Shown here piece after piece: positions 47,588 to 60,531 of a stretch of DNA of 64,000 nucleotides. The stretch lies in assembly GCF_031755915.1 (NCBI RefSeq), contig NC_083390.1:17205001-17269000 (forward strand). Direction: 5' to 3'. The notes below the pieces were generated by a model. The model did no database searches. It was given only the letters and a program-made list of their open reading frames with translations, and was not told the origin of the DNA. The translations under genes were made by a program, and so were the position numbers. The stretch is from Ziziphus jujuba (lineage: Eukaryota; Streptophyta; Magnoliopsida; Rosales; Rhamnaceae). How positions within the stretch are numbered: position 1 is the first letter of the stretch; each line of letters starts with the position of its first letter.

Positions 47588-50500
47588 GCCCATATTTCAA
47601 TCAATGATATGGCCTCCTCCCTCCTCTCTGGAGCTTCACATTCGATTGAAGTTTAGGACAGAAGCTGGTAGATCCATCAATGCAATGTAATCCAACTCAA
47701 GAGCACTTAACATGCCCACCACAATGAGAGCTTTTCTGTAACACCCCTTCCCGAACCATATCGGAATTTTTGCATGTTGACCGAGGTTGATTGTTGACTG
47801 TTGACTTTGACTTTGACCGAAAGGGTTAAAAATTGACTTTTTGACTCGATTGGAATTCTAGGTTGACTGAGGTACCGTTACGAAGTACACGTTGGCACGA
47901 GTTCGTAGACTAGTAGCACGTTGAAAACGGAGCTACGGTTTGAAAAGTAATGAGCAAAACAAGTTGAGGTCCAAACTGTCCAAGGGATGACGGAGTTAAC
48001 TTTTTATTCATGCAAAGTTGAGCGTTGACTCATGCATGGTTGTGAAGTGTTCGTTGATACGAGTCCATAAACTAGCGGCACGTCCGATTTGGACATGTGG
48101 TTTGAAAGTTATGGACCTGTAGAGTTTTTTTAAATACTGTGTTATTTTAATATTATTTTTAAACGCGTAACGATGTGCCACGTGTGACTAAATAAATGTG
48201 ACCATGTGTCACTTGCCACATGTCAACCATGTATAATATCATATTATTTTATTATTATTTTAAATAATAATATTATTATTAATATTATTTAATTAATGTT
48301 AAATTTTTTCTTTTTTTTTTCTTTTTTTCTTTTTCTTTTCTTCTCCCCACGTGGGAAAAAGGCCACGGGGGCCTGTTCTTCTTCCTACTCTTCTTCTTCT
48401 TCTTCTTTTCTTCTTCCTTTCCTTTCCTTTCTCCCTCTCGGCCTCACTGTATTTTTTAAATTTTCGGCCACCCATAAGCTACACGCGCCGGCCAGTGATG
48501 AGCAGAGGGAGGAGGCGAGCTCGGCAGCAAAATTTCACGGTCACCGGCCGCCGGACGCTCTCCGATCGGGCCGGAGAAGTTGCCGGTCGGAAAAATTTCT
48601 CTCTCCTCTTTTCTTGTGTTTTCCGGCCAACCCAGTCCAAATTGCCACCCCTCTCTCCCTATTTTGGATCCTCTGAGTCCAAATATGGCCTCTAATTTCC
48701 AAAATTCGAAGTGGTTTGTGAGATGCGAAGGAATCAAAACCGGCTGAAGCTTTCCGGCCAAATTCCGGCCACCTCCAGCGGAATTGGGGTCGATGGAGAC
48801 CGGATTTGTAATCCTCATCGCTCAAGCTTCGATTCGGTATATTATTCGACTATTTTGGATAATGTTTGTGTTTGACCCCCGGGTACCGGGTATTATTTAT
48901 CCGAATAAAATATTAATTTATTTGACTGTATGTGAATTGTGTTCTAGGAGCACCGGTGAGTCGTGGAATTGATCCCATGGTGGATCATGGTTTAATTGCA
49001 TGCTCCAGGTGAGTGACCCACCTTTAATAAATATTTTGGGATAATTGATTATATTTAATTGCTGTTAAATTGGTATCTGAAATTATGCTCATGTGGTGGA
49101 TTTTAAATATAGTCGGGAAAAAAATATTATTTTATATATAATTACCCATTGGTGCTAAATGGAATTTTGGGGTCATTAAGAAATTCCTGATTCTTATTTT
49201 ATGGTGATTAAATAGTATTTATTATGTATGAGCAAAGTATATTTCAGTAATAATCGTACGTGGTTTTAAGTATTATTTTTGGGCATAATTGGTTTAATAT
49301 TTTAAGAAAATTATTTGTTCAAATTGGTGGTTTAATTTTATAAATTATGCCCGCGGTATTTTAATTATTGAACCTCGTACTACGAGAAAATTATGGTTTT
49401 GTTTGTTATCGATGTTTTCATACAGGTTTGTTAAATAAAAATATGTGGGATGGTAAGTGTGAAAATTTGGTATATTTCCCACGGTAATTTTGGAAAACGG
49501 TACGGTTGGTTTAATAATTATTTTAGACGCATTCACACAGTATTGGTGTTCTGGTATATGTATATGTGGTTCAGCGTGCAAGTATTATTATTTCTCCCGT
49601 AAGTTGCCATTGGACCGTGGGCAGGCAAGTCTTATATAGTGCACATAGTCGCCCCCCTCCTTGGCCGGGATGATGGTTTCAGCAGCAGTACTATCGGGAC
49701 GCCGAAGTGCTGTTTGCAAGTTTCTCTCTTTAATCTCCCCGCCAGTCGGTGCTCAGGACGCTGGGTATCGGAGGGCATCACTGGTATATGGTGTGGTGCT
49801 TCAAGTACAAATTTTTCGGATAGAAATTTCAAACTCCAAAGAGTACAAAATTATTTATTATAATTTATTACAGTTTATTTATATTTGGGGTATTTATTTA
49901 TTTATTTGTTGTTTATTGAATTATTTGGTCCCTTGGTTTTCGGGAAGTACGAATATCGGGTTTTGTGAAAATGTTTTAAAAGGGGAACATTTCCAACGGA
50001 GTGAATAATGAGGATTTTGAGAAAAATTGTTACCTCAATTGTTTATTTATTTATTTATTTAATTGTTCGGTATTGGTTAATTAAATCCCTTTATTTGGTA
50101 TATTATTAATATTAAAGGTGTATAGTAGATAGGGTCACTCACTGAGATGATTAGCATCTCACGTTTTTAAATTCCGTTCCCCTAGGTCCAGGTTGGAGAC
50201 GTTGATTGTCCGGGGCGAGCCCAACGTCTCAGTTCGTTGCCGAAAGTTCATGAAGTATTTCTTCCCTTTTTCCTCTCCATCCTGTATTACTTCTTATCTG
50301 TCATTGTATAAATCCCACTTTTATCTGTATAATGCTCTGTATACTGTATTGGACGTGTAGTTATTATTTATGCACTGAGTTGCTGTTATTTGAAGTGTTG
50401 AAATTTGTGGAATCAATTTGTAGTATTGTGGGAGGAATAAGGGGATGTTTATGGAAGTGTGTTTTCAGTGCAAGTAATTTTTGGTTAGTCCTACCCTTAG

Positions 50501-50735
50501 GGGAGGTGCTGCCGGATTTTCCGTTGGAAGGTTCGATGGTATTTCCCTGGGATCAGGATTTGTCTAGGGTTCCAGGGAGGAATTCTGGACGGGTCCTGAC
50601 ATTTTCGGCTGTTTTCTTTTCACCATACACATTTGACAAACCAATTCAATTCAATTCCTAGAGCAAATCCCAAATGGAGTTGTAGTTGAGAAGAAGAACA
50701 CCATTATTGCTTTCGTCTTGCTTCCATAGTTTTTC
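47588..50735 (-). pseudogene. ZIP transporter exon-2 pseudogene, split by a solo LTR
   Basis: The pieces 50,735-50,602 and 47,736-47,588 align with exon 2 of the intact ZIP gene (about 52,262-51,970). They contain the stretches that in the functional gene encode [21 protein letters not shown] and the C-terminal region. Small indels break the frame (for example a repeated caattcaattc near 50,645), the equivalent of the final helix has decayed, and exon 1 is absent. A 2,865-bp solo LTR sits in the middle. It is non-functional. Confidence 0.85.
47737..50601 (+). mobile_element. solo LTR, gypsy (Tekay-like) type, 2,865 bp
   Basis: It starts tgtaacacccc and ends gtcctgaca, the TG...CA ends of an LTR. 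The 5-bp target duplication ttttc flanks it exactly (47,732-47,736 and 50,602-50,606). No primer-binding site or internal region is next to it, so it is a solo LTR left by recombination between two LTRs. A tgtaacaccc start and very long LTR are common in plant Tekay-type chromoviruses; that family name is inference. The CT-rich and GC-rich stretch at 48,300-48,830 and the gtcactcactgagatgattagc phrase (50,132) are LTR-internal. Open frames within it are not genes. Confidence 0.9.
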
Positions 50736-51103
50736 TTTTTTTAGGTCAAGATATATTATAAAGCAAAATTCAGAAAGCAAAACCTTATTCAAGAAAATAT
50801 ATATAATGATGATTTTTCTTATTTTCTTTCAGGTTTTGGATCATGCAAACCAAGTGTGACTTTGAGAATAAATAAAATTTGATATTCACTCCTATTTTTA
50901 CTCCAGTAGTAAGTAGTAGACTCTAGGATAGTGAGTATGCAACTAATTTTGTATAATTTTTTTTTCTTGGATTTAGATAAAAATGTCAAGTCCTCTATGA
51001 ACTTGACAATGAAAGACCTTAAAACCCTTTTTACGGTTTGCAATTTTATTAGAAAAAGAGTGTCCTTCAATATGGCTCTGCTGCTACAGCACCTGACAGA
51101 TCT
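50736..51103. other. spacer between ZIP pseudogene fragments
   Basis: No gene was recognised. Phrases such as aagcaaaattcagaaagcaaaacc recur after the next fragment (51,328 onward), which suggests the two fragments and their flanks arose by tandem duplication. Confidence 0.4.
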
Positions 51104-51285
51104 ACAACAATGAGAGCTTTTGGGTGTTTTCACCATACACATTTGACAAACCAATTCAATTCCCAGAGCATATCTCAAATGGAACATTTATTTATTTTAT
51201 TTTATTTTTTGCTACAAATCCCAAATGTAGTTGTGGTTAAGAAGAAAAACAACATTATTGCTTTCAACTTGTTTCCATATTCAGA
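51104..51285 (-). pseudogene. second ZIP exon-2 pseudogene fragment
   Basis: The stretch acaatgagagcttttgggtg ... cttgtttccatattcag aligns with 52,143-52,268 of the intact gene. A ~30-bp TTTA-rich insertion (51,187-51,212) and several indels break it. Only the loop between helices 5 and 6 is represented. It is closer to the split pseudogene than to the functional gene, sharing the caccatacacatttgacaaa wording. Confidence 0.75.
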
Positions 51286-51966
51286 TATTCTTCTTCTTTT
51301 TTATTTTTGGACAAAACAAGATAATTAAAAGCAAAATCTAGACGACATTGTCAAAACCTTAGCTCACATCGTTATTCCAAATATTCACAGATAAGCCAAA
51401 TTAAACGATCAATACCAGTATCGTTACAGGTAGTTCTGGACCCACCAAAAGCCCCACCATAATGAGACCAAACCCACATTACAAGCTCAAATTCATAATC
51501 TCCAGGCCAACCTCCAAACAGCAGCTGGAGATAGCTTTTATATATGAAAAATGTCCCGGTCACTGTTTAGTCTATCAATATATTCGCTATTTAATCAATC
51601 GATATACTTATTAAAGTATATATATATATATATAATTATTTAATTAGTTTATATTTAATAACATTTATTTTAAAATTATTTTATTTATTTATTTTTCCGT
51701 TATATTAATATATTAATCAATAAACAATGATAGCATATTCATAATAAATATATTAGTAGATTAAATGATCTACTAATAAAATAAATTTATTAAGTGAAGG
51801 AAGAAAGGTATACATGTGCTGAAGAAGGGAAAGCGGAGAGGGCTCTTTTGGCAGGTTGGCTACATGGAATATAGAGCTTAAGGGGCAGCTGAAGCAGAGA
51901 AGTGAAGTGGAAAGGTCTTGGTCCAATTGTGCGTGACAACAAGTATAACATCAAATATTGCATATG
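51286..51966. other. downstream region of the ZIP gene
   Basis: This contains the presumed 3' untranslated region of the minus-strand ZIP gene and AT-rich repeats (51,610-51,780). A 63-codon minus-strand frame (51,563-51,372) has varied composition (LLFGGWPGDYEFEL) but I recognise no family. Confidence 0.35.
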
Positions 51967-53574
51967 TTAGGCCCATTTTGCCATCAATGACATACCTCCG
52001 GCACCCAAAAGAACCGCAAAATATGCCAACATTTGGAGCTTTACATTTGATTGAAGTTTAGGACCCATAAAATCAGAAGCTAACAGATCCACCAATGCCA
52101 TATAATTCAGTAGCCCAGCTGATATAGCATTTAGTAGACCCACCACAATAAGAGCTGTTGGGCTATTTTCTCTATACACATCTGACAATCCAATTCCCAA
52201 GGCAATCCCAAATGGAGTTGTGGTTGAGAAGAAAAACACCATTGTTGCTTTCATCTTGCTTCCATATTCTGCCATTAGTATGCAACCTCCTAAACCCATA
52301 CCTTCAAACATTTGATGGAAACACAGAGCAGCTATCAGTGGCCGGATTGTGCATGGATTGTCAGACGCCCCCATTGACAATCCGATTACTACCGAGTGCA
52401 CTACTATTCCTACCTCTAAAACCTGCATTAAAATTATACCCTGATCGTTATATCCACCAATATTTAAATAAATATCCCATAAAGTGTTTAACATCTAATT
52501 ACATATATCATAAACTATATATATTACCCAATTACATTTAAGCCAACATATAACGTCGGATATACACTTGAAAATACACCATGTAGCTAATTTCTATCAA
52601 CATATATATATGTGCGTGTGGAATAGAAAGTAGCATTACTAGTTATAATACATTGTGTAGTCATGGTTGGCATAATATTATAACAATAATAATAATAATA
52701 ATAATAATAATGGTTCATTTTGAATATCCTTTTCAACGTTTAAAGTAAAATGCACCATAAATAGCAATAGCAAATAGGGACAAAGATCTTCTACCCCATT
52801 TTTTGAAGTTGAATAATAGAATTTCACTTCATTTAATAATGATTAACTATTTATCTGCTTAAAGCAGAAGATCTGGATCCAATAATTAGCAATTTTGAAC
52901 ATAGGGAATGAATGCAATGTTTTCATCGACAAGCTTAATTAGAAAATATATACCTGAGCCACCACACGATGCCTTAGCAATTGTACGAAACCTTTTTCAT
53001 CGACCTCCTTCTCAATGTTCTTATCACCATGTCCAACACTCTCCAATTCTACGCTAATTTCAACATGATTACTATTATCGGCAGCAGGAAAACGTCTCTT
53101 ATAAAAACTCATCGAAAACGAATCCAACATTAGAGTCGCCACGGCCGATAGCATGGCGGCGAACGTGGTGAAGGGGAACTTCTTCCAAGGATATTCAGGA
53201 AGACAATCCGATCTCAAACAATCAAAAGAATCCGGCAACACATGCATGTACCCGGTTGCTAGAATCACACCGGAAGCGAATGCTTTAACCAACACGAACA
53301 AATCCTTATCGGGTTGAAGAGCGGGAACCGAACGAGAAAATATCGGCAGACAGACTCCGATCATGCTGGTTAATAGTATGGAACCAATGGCAATGAGCTT
53401 CAACTTCAAAGCCTGCGTTTTGTCATGGCATCCTCCATGGAGTTTCGCACATTGAGGCCGAGTTTCAGATGGCATATCTGCCCCCAGAGTTAGAGAAGTG
53501 AATGAGAGCAAGAGGAGGAGGAGAAGAAGAAGAAGAAGATGAGCAATTCTATGGAGTTTGATACAAAATGCCAT
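51967..53574 (-). CDS. ZIP-family divalent metal (Zn/Fe) transporter, two exons
   Basis: Exons are 53574-52954 (207 codons) and 52422-51967 (151 codons plus stop), joined in phase 0 between a gtatat donor and a tgcag acceptor: 358 residues. A Leu-rich signal-like segment (residues 13-31) is followed by helix 1 (about 58-80), helix 2 (about 92-112, with His111 in [10 protein letters not shown]) and helix 3 (about 134-156). The cytoplasmic loop (157-206) has only scattered His (170, 182, 202) instead of a His-rich run. Exon 2 has helix 4 with His216 ([10 protein letters not shown]) and helix 5 with the metal-site HQMFEG (243-248). It ends with [12 protein letters not shown], the usual plant ZIP C-terminus. 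No intron interrupts GGCILMAEY, where the IRT/ZIP genes I know have one. It most likely imports Zn, Fe or Mn across the plasma membrane; the substrate cannot be told from sequence. Two broken relatives lie just downstream. Confidence 0.93.
52684..52711 (+). repeat. (AAT)n microsatellite in the ZIP intron
   Basis: About nine AAT units lie in the single intron of the ZIP gene (52,423-52,953). Confidence 0.9.
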
Positions 53575-53935
53575 GGCAATGGATTGGTGGAGACTCTGGG
53601 GTACATAAGTCTCTGTATTGTGTTTGTGAAAAGAGAGAAAGTGCAGGTGGGTTTTAATGGGTCAAATAATTTGGAGTGCGTGACCGGAGTGAAGAAAATT
53701 GTGGTGGGCATATGGATGATGATGTGGCACACCATAGACGATTATGGGATTGCCACATGGTACAGGAGGTGTCCACGTCATCCAAGTGTACTTTCTGTTG
53801 ATATTGTGGTGGCCCACAGCCACCACACGCCTTCCACAGTTTTTCTTCATTTGGGTCCTTCGAATCAGCCATCGGGTTTTAGCCATCTGCATGGCATGGC
53901 AAGTTATGGATCTGGACAAAAGGGCCCAAAGTAAA
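53575..53935 (-). promoter_or_regulatory. upstream region of the ZIP gene
   Basis: This region of mixed composition precedes the ZIP ATG and is richer in GC than the DNA beyond it. It includes ccacgtca (about 53,772), similar to an ACGT-core element. I did not see the palindromic zinc-deficiency element RTGTCGACAY. Several overlapping open frames here are on both strands and look fortuitous. Confidence 0.3.
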
Positions 53936-56480
53936 ATATTTATTTATTTATTTATTTATTATTGGCATGCAGAATTAAATAATAATATCCCATCTTTTCT
54001 AATGCCAAATGCGAGGTCTATCTCTTGTTTTACAATTAAATTATTTAATAGGAGATAACGATAAAATTTAATTTAATATATTTTTAGTCTCAAAAAAAAA
54101 ATTAATATTGAACATTTTATGGAGATAATCGAGTTATTATATATATATATATATATATATAATCAAGACCAAAAAGGGCAAAAAAAAAAAAGGTTTATTA
54201 ATTATTTATAAAATCATGATGGTACCCTTCTTTTCCTTCCAGTCATGATTGTACCTTAGTTAAAAGTGTCCATGAGTCATACGTTAGTTTAAAAGTGTTC
54301 ATGATTCTTTCAATTCGATCGAGGTGAGAAATGGAGTTTAAGGTTGTTGTACAATAACATTTATATATATATATATATATAGACTATTCTTAATTAAACG
54401 ACCTTTTTGAAAGTGTTCTCCATATGTCAAATGTTTAAAAGCTCATACCAAATTCCATTGTCTAATTTCATTAATTTGCTACATCAGTACCAAAAAACTA
54501 TGATTGCCAAAAAAACAATGGCAACAGACCCGGCTGCCCCCATAATTAGTAAGGAATAGGTTTACAAAACGTACGCATAGAGACTAATAAAGAAGCTCTA
54601 ATGCTAAAACAATCATGTGAAGGCAATTAAAAAGTGTAATTTTGGCTTAATTTGTATGTATACATTAAAAGAATACAAATGAATAAATTATTTACATAAA
54701 TCACTAATTAACTTAGTTAATTAGTTTGGCATTATCCAATAAATCACTAATTAACTTTCATAGATTAGGGGATATATGCATATATATATATATATATATC
54801 TCTATAAACCAAGCTTCATAAGTTTCTTCTTAATCTAGTACCATAACATGCCAATGCAAGCCAACATGTATAGCAGCCACAAAGCTTCCAGAAAGGCAGT
54901 TCATTTTTCCACATCTATAAATAAATTCTAAATAAAGGGTCTGGAATCATATGTCCAATATTTTCATACAGAAAAAAATAATAATAATGCATATTGTTAG
55001 TCTTTCCTGGAAAATTAATAAAAAAAAATTTCATTTAAATATATATCCCCCAAATTAAAAAATTAACTTATTCTATATACATTATAATTCTTTCAGTAAA
55101 GATTTATTATCATAAATTATAAACGCTTTTTTTTATCATATAAACTCTATTAGTTATATATTAGACACTATTAAAATTATTGCAAAAACAATACATTATT
55201 AAACTTAGAGACTTAATTAAGGTAAAAATAATTATATAATTAATTAATTTAATTATTAAATTTAAATGTAATTATATTGCTCTAAAAATAGTTAATGATA
55301 TGCTTCCCCAAAAAAAAAAAAAAAAAAAGAATTAATGATAAGAACTATGTCTTCAAAGAAAAAAAAAAGTAGCGATAAGTATTCATATTTTTATATTTAT
55401 TACTTACTATTTCCATAAAACTAATTAATTTGATTCTACTTTGATTTGATAAGTGATTTTAATTTATTTATTTCATTAATGGACTCTTTAAATTTAATTA
55501 TACTTTTTGTTTTAATATTTTGTTTTTGTGGGTGTCTTCAGTTTGGCTAAATAAATAGATTATTTAACATTGTTACTATATTTGAATAATTAATCAAAAA
55601 AATAGAATTCATATGATTCAAATAAAAACAAAAAGATCCTATCTAAATGATATATATATATATATATATTTAGAGAATTATACAAAATTATTATAAAATA
55701 AAATTCATAGATTTTTAATGTTAGTAAACATTTATATTATTAATAATAATGCTTTTCTTTTTCTTTTTTTGTGGGAAAGAATAAAAATGCTATATAATAA
55801 TTTTTTTTTTAAAAAAAAGTGATAAGTTTTAGCTTGAACCTTTAAATTTGCCCTAAGCAGGCTAGATGGTAAAGGTTATTAATTAATGGGTTTCCTGCTC
55901 AAAATATTTTCGTCAAAAATGTTGCTCGTAAAAATAAATAAAAAAGAAAGAAAGTTGCTCATAAATATTTTCATACCAAAGGCATATTTGTCATCTAGCC
56001 CTCTAATGAAAATACAGTTGAATATTATACATTTATAGCTGCCTATTCTATTCGATATTGGAGTTATGAATCACCACTAGAATATGCAATACCTTATTAA
56101 AAAACTAAAAATAAAATAAATAAATAAAAGCACTACTGTCCAAGAAACGCAACAAACACATATTAAATATAAAAAAATCAAAAATTAAAAGATATTATTG
56201 ATTGCAGGATTTTTTTCAATCATCAGTTCCTTGAAAGATTTGAAGTGCATAGCCCTCCGATTGGGATAATGTAGCAGAATATTATTTATAGCTTCCCTTT
56301 ATAAATTTAGCATCGGCATCTATAGATATGAACAGTCCTGAGCATGGACGGCCATATTATAATGGTGTGGATTCCCCATTATATAAATTTTATAAAGTAT
56401 TTACTGTTAAATTATACGTATTGAGAACCCAAACTCACCGTAATATACATTATACATTGGCATAATTTTTTTTTTCCAAT
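53936..56480. other. AT-rich intergenic DNA with simple repeats
   Basis: No gene is recognised. Simple repeats include (TTTA)n at 53,938-53,965 and TA runs at about 54,138-54,160, 54,361-54,381, 54,779-54,799 and 55,648-55,668. Confidence 0.5.
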
Positions 56481-56489
56481 TTTTATTTT

Positions 56490-56605
56490 TATCATTAGAG
56501 TTATTCGAACGTAGGATCTCAAATATAGAGAATTGTAAACATGGCATTAAACTATTTCCACAATGACTAGTTAGTGTAATTAAACAAACTAAAAAAAAAA
56601 AAAAA
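56490..56605 (-). repeat. possible tRNA-derived SINE remnant
   Basis: Read on the minus strand, actaactagtcattgtgg is followed about 50 bases on by gatcctacgttcgaataac, an order like box A then box B of a plant SINE. The ends are not defined. Weak. Confidence 0.25.
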
Positions 56606-56746
56606 TCTCCAATTTGTAATAACAATTCTCATTTCTGGTTGGAACTTGGACCACAAAAAAGTTACGAGCATGTGAATATTCTACTTCTTTGATCTATATA
56701 TATATATACGGCCATATCAAAAGGAGTACTTGCCAAACTGGTGGTA

Positions 56747-57034
56747 CTAGGGATTGATGGTTGTGATCTTAAAGTTTGTATGGAATCTATAAATATATTG
56801 CTGTTGCATCGCATAGTATTTCAAGCTTCGTAGGATGTCTGCCACTGCAAGCAGCTGATCAAATTGCTGAAACAGTATATCGATCAATATACATATATAT
56901 ATATCTATATATGTACATATATATTCATATTAGACATATCTAAAATTATATATACGGAAATACAGAACGGATCAACCTGTTGTAGGGCGTGCATGCACTT
57001 AGGACAATATCCCATAATTTGCTGGTTCTGCATA
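56747..57034 (-). CDS. weak short spliced ORF (58 codons, CPKC motif)
   Basis: A frame starting at an ATG near 57,034 (MQNQQIMGYCPKCMHALQQ) reaches a gt donor after 56,977. It resumes in phase after a tttcag acceptor at 56,866 and continues QFDQLLAVADILRSLKYYA to a TAG at 56,747-56,749. The intron would be 110 bp. Amino-acid composition looks protein-like and there is a CxxC pair. The frame is closed by a TAG a little upstream, and another frame of the same DNA is also open for about 36 codons. I do not recognise a family and it may be chance. Confidence 0.25.
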
Positions 57035-57410
57035 TCGGTCTGATAAAATGGCTCCAATATGTTCTATGTACTTGATTTGTTTAACAAAAAGGACATCCAA
57101 CTCATACATTTTGATCAGAATTCAATTTCAAATCACGAGGACCTTGATAAAATAATAATAATAATTAAATAAAAACAATTAACAAATATGATAATAAACA
57201 GAAGTAGTACTGAATTCAAAATATATCAAATGTCTAACTCCAACGTTTTTGATCAATACTTTGTGTGTGTTGTTCCTTTTTCCTTTCTTTTCAGGATCAT
57301 AAACCTTTGAAAAAGGAGAATACAGGACATTTTGTGACCTTCCAAAGCTACTAACATGTAATATTTGATAGTGGGATTGGTACGGGTGCACTAGAAAACA
57401 TACTTTTTGA

Positions 57411-57443
<33 letters not shown>

Positions 57444-60400
57444 AAGTAAGTTTCTAATCTTATCCTATCAGTTTTTGAATTCCTAAAGATTAAAATTTAA
57501 AGATATATTTGATTTTTTTTTTATAAATTCAGAAAAATATTAAAATTTTAAAAAGGCAAAGTGAACCCTATTACAATTTTTATGAATCCTAAATATATCT
57601 TTAATTTTCATCTCTTGAAAAAAATTTAAAGATTAATAAGTGAAATCCTGATAAAAAAAATATATTATGACATTCTGATGAAAAATAGACATATAGTTTT
57701 GCTCTAGTAGATTTAGATATATATATATATATAACTCAAACTGAGATATACGATTTCTGTAAATTTTTATTTTATATCCTTCCATATTTAGCATAACATA
57801 AAACGTGTATAATAAAACAAATATACAAATCTATTATAGCAAAATTATATATGAATATATATATATATATATACATATATAATGACCAATACTTTTATAA
57901 TGAATACTACTCGTTGGAAATTCTAATCTATTATATAAGGATGAAGATGAGCCAGGTCATTCACACTAGTGACCACATATCATCAGAATATGTAAGTTAA
58001 AAAAATCATGGTACAATGGCAAAGCCACAAAGAGACCTCATAAATACTTTGTTTCCATTTGGGTCAGAAAGAGAAAGAAAGAGTTGTCCCATTCGAAAAG
58101 CGAAGAAGACAGCATAGGCGTCAAGCGTCTCCAAGTGCTATCAAAAAGACACTCATTGCAATTAAAGACCTTCTAAAGGCTTTGATTTTAACGAGTGGCT
58201 TTGGTTTGTCCTGTGGATTAGCACTTTTTTTTTTTTTTTTTTAAACAAGGTATAGAGGGAATGGATTTTCAGAGCGCTATTGATTTCCTGGAATACCCAC
58301 ATTTGAAATAATTATCCAATACATGGAATATATATATATATCATCCCAGACTTCTGCCTCTACTATTTACTATCATCTCTTCTAGTAAAGAGGTCTTATT
58401 AGCCAAAAACAAAAAGGGAAAAAAGTCGACATCTTTTGGATCTTCGGCTAGACAAAACCCAACTTGGAATAGCATTAAACGTGTATCTTTATTTAGTGTA
58501 TATATATATGCCAAATATTATGTTGATTGCTATTTTGTCCTAAATCAAATAAAGCAAGGATCTTGAAAACATATATTATTGATGAGAGTAACCTTTATCA
58601 ACTATATATGTATTTCTATATATTGTTTTGGATAATAGGTCTTTCGGAAAAAAAGGATCATAGATAGATGAATTTATATTTTGCTTTTTGGAAATGAATA
58701 TGTTAAAATTGGGAGAGGGATTTTCAACCTTTAAGCCTGTTTAAACTCGGAATTGGGGTTATCACTAGTGGTAATTAATTATTCATCTGCAGATGAATGA
58801 GAGATGCTTTGTATTTGTGACTTTTCGTGTCCAACTAATTAATGTCCAACTCTAAATGTGCAACATGGTAAAACTGAAACCCACTTACAAGTATTTTTAA
58901 AATGATATGGCTTTGTGGGGCAATTATCTTAATAATGGAAACACCAAAAAAGAAGCTTTGAAATTGACATGCTTACGCAAAATTATTCAGTTAGGTTCAA
59001 AGGTGACGATTATTGCGCATTGCTCGGTGTCGAATATATGGGAAAGTTTATTTGATGTCATTAGCAAATTGGCTAGTTTTTGGTGGGACAAAGATTTGTG
59101 GTTCTGGGTACTTGGAAAATCCTCTTAATCATTCCTTTAAGAATACAATAGTATATAATAAGATGATTTGCTAATATCCAATTTGCTTCCATAAGTTAAT
59201 TTCTTGCAAACGAAAAAAAAAAATGGTAGGAGTTGATCACTAATTGGTGAAACAGCCAATCAAAAATTGAAAAGAGTTTAGCTATTTCAATTGGGTTAAA
59301 TTCGGTTTATTTAGGTAATTAAAGAGGTTAATGTTTATCATTAATTTGTTCATAAATATTCAAAAAGGAAGATAGAGATTGGTCACGCATGGCACGCGTC
59401 ATGCGTCTTCTGGTTGCGTGCTTGCCAACACAGTAGCCTTAGGATTGTACTAGGAATTATGTGATGGTGACCAATCCTCTAAACCATACCCACATATACA
59501 TATATATAAATGGAGATATTAAACAAAGAACACGCATATAAATATAAGAGAAAATTAAATTTAATAAACGGCTTCTATAGGGACACTTGTTGTTCATTGG
59601 AGATATCTACTATTGGCTTAATTAAGAAGGGTTTAGAAGGAGGATGAAGAAGATATATAGCCTGTTCAGAAATTAAATTAAACTAATGTTAATTAAAAAA
59701 AAAATACCCATTGCTTTATAACACCTAATTCAGCTCTTAGAATCACAAAGGGGTTAGTGGATTTTGATCACCTAGTGAAGTAGCGTGAGAACAAGCTAAA
59801 CATGCGTGCAAAGAGTTAGTGTCATTTTTAAATAAAGTGCGAAAATTCCACTATTGATATTATAAAAAACAAAAATGTATGTACAGACAAGAATGAGCTC
59901 AAAAGAAGATATGAAGAATGAATAAATAAGAAATTAATCTGATAGCTAGAATTACAAATTGAGTTTTTTATATAAATAGAAATAGAATAAAGTATTAATT
60001 AAAGAATACGATTAAATCAAGGAGGAGAGATGAATAAAGGGGAATAACGTGTGATGAGCTTATCCTGGTATGGACCAATAAGTGGTGAAAATGAATATGT
60101 TTGATGAGGTCAAGTGGGGTTTGTGAAAGAGGAAGAAAAGAAAATGCATATATGGTTGTTTAAGTGGGGGGAAAGTGGAGACAGTGCATTTATGGTACAA
60201 GTGACGGTACCAAAACAAAAATGAGACTCCATGATGTTGAAGCTGGCTAAAAGGTCCATGAAAGCAGAGCTTGATTTTGATGCCTCCAGTCTTATGGTAT
60301 TAAATCATAACCTGTACCACTGTTCATACGAGCTGGAATTTATGAAGGGTGGATCAGAATTGAGTTGGACAAAATCCTCAAATAAATAGAGGATTGGTAC

Positions 60401-60500
60401 GTACCTGCTGAACCGTAAAAACCATAGAGAATGTCCAACACCTGACACAATTTTTCTAAGACCACATTAAACAGCAACCTCATCTCTCAAAAGATTTATA

Positions 60501-60531
<31 letters not shown>

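Noticed and set aside
48296..48825. Overlapping 94-126 codon frames on both strands in a GC-rich stretch
   Set aside because: They lie inside the solo LTR, overlap on both strands and have no recognised domain.
53490..54058. Several 70-130 codon frames upstream of the ZIP gene on both strands
   Set aside because: They overlap each other, start or end in the ZIP leader, and show no family motif; this is better read as promoter and leader DNA.
58059..58244. 61-codon basic frame (Lys/Arg-rich start)
   Set aside because: It ends in a poly-T-derived Phe run, has no recognised family, and no splice partners were found.
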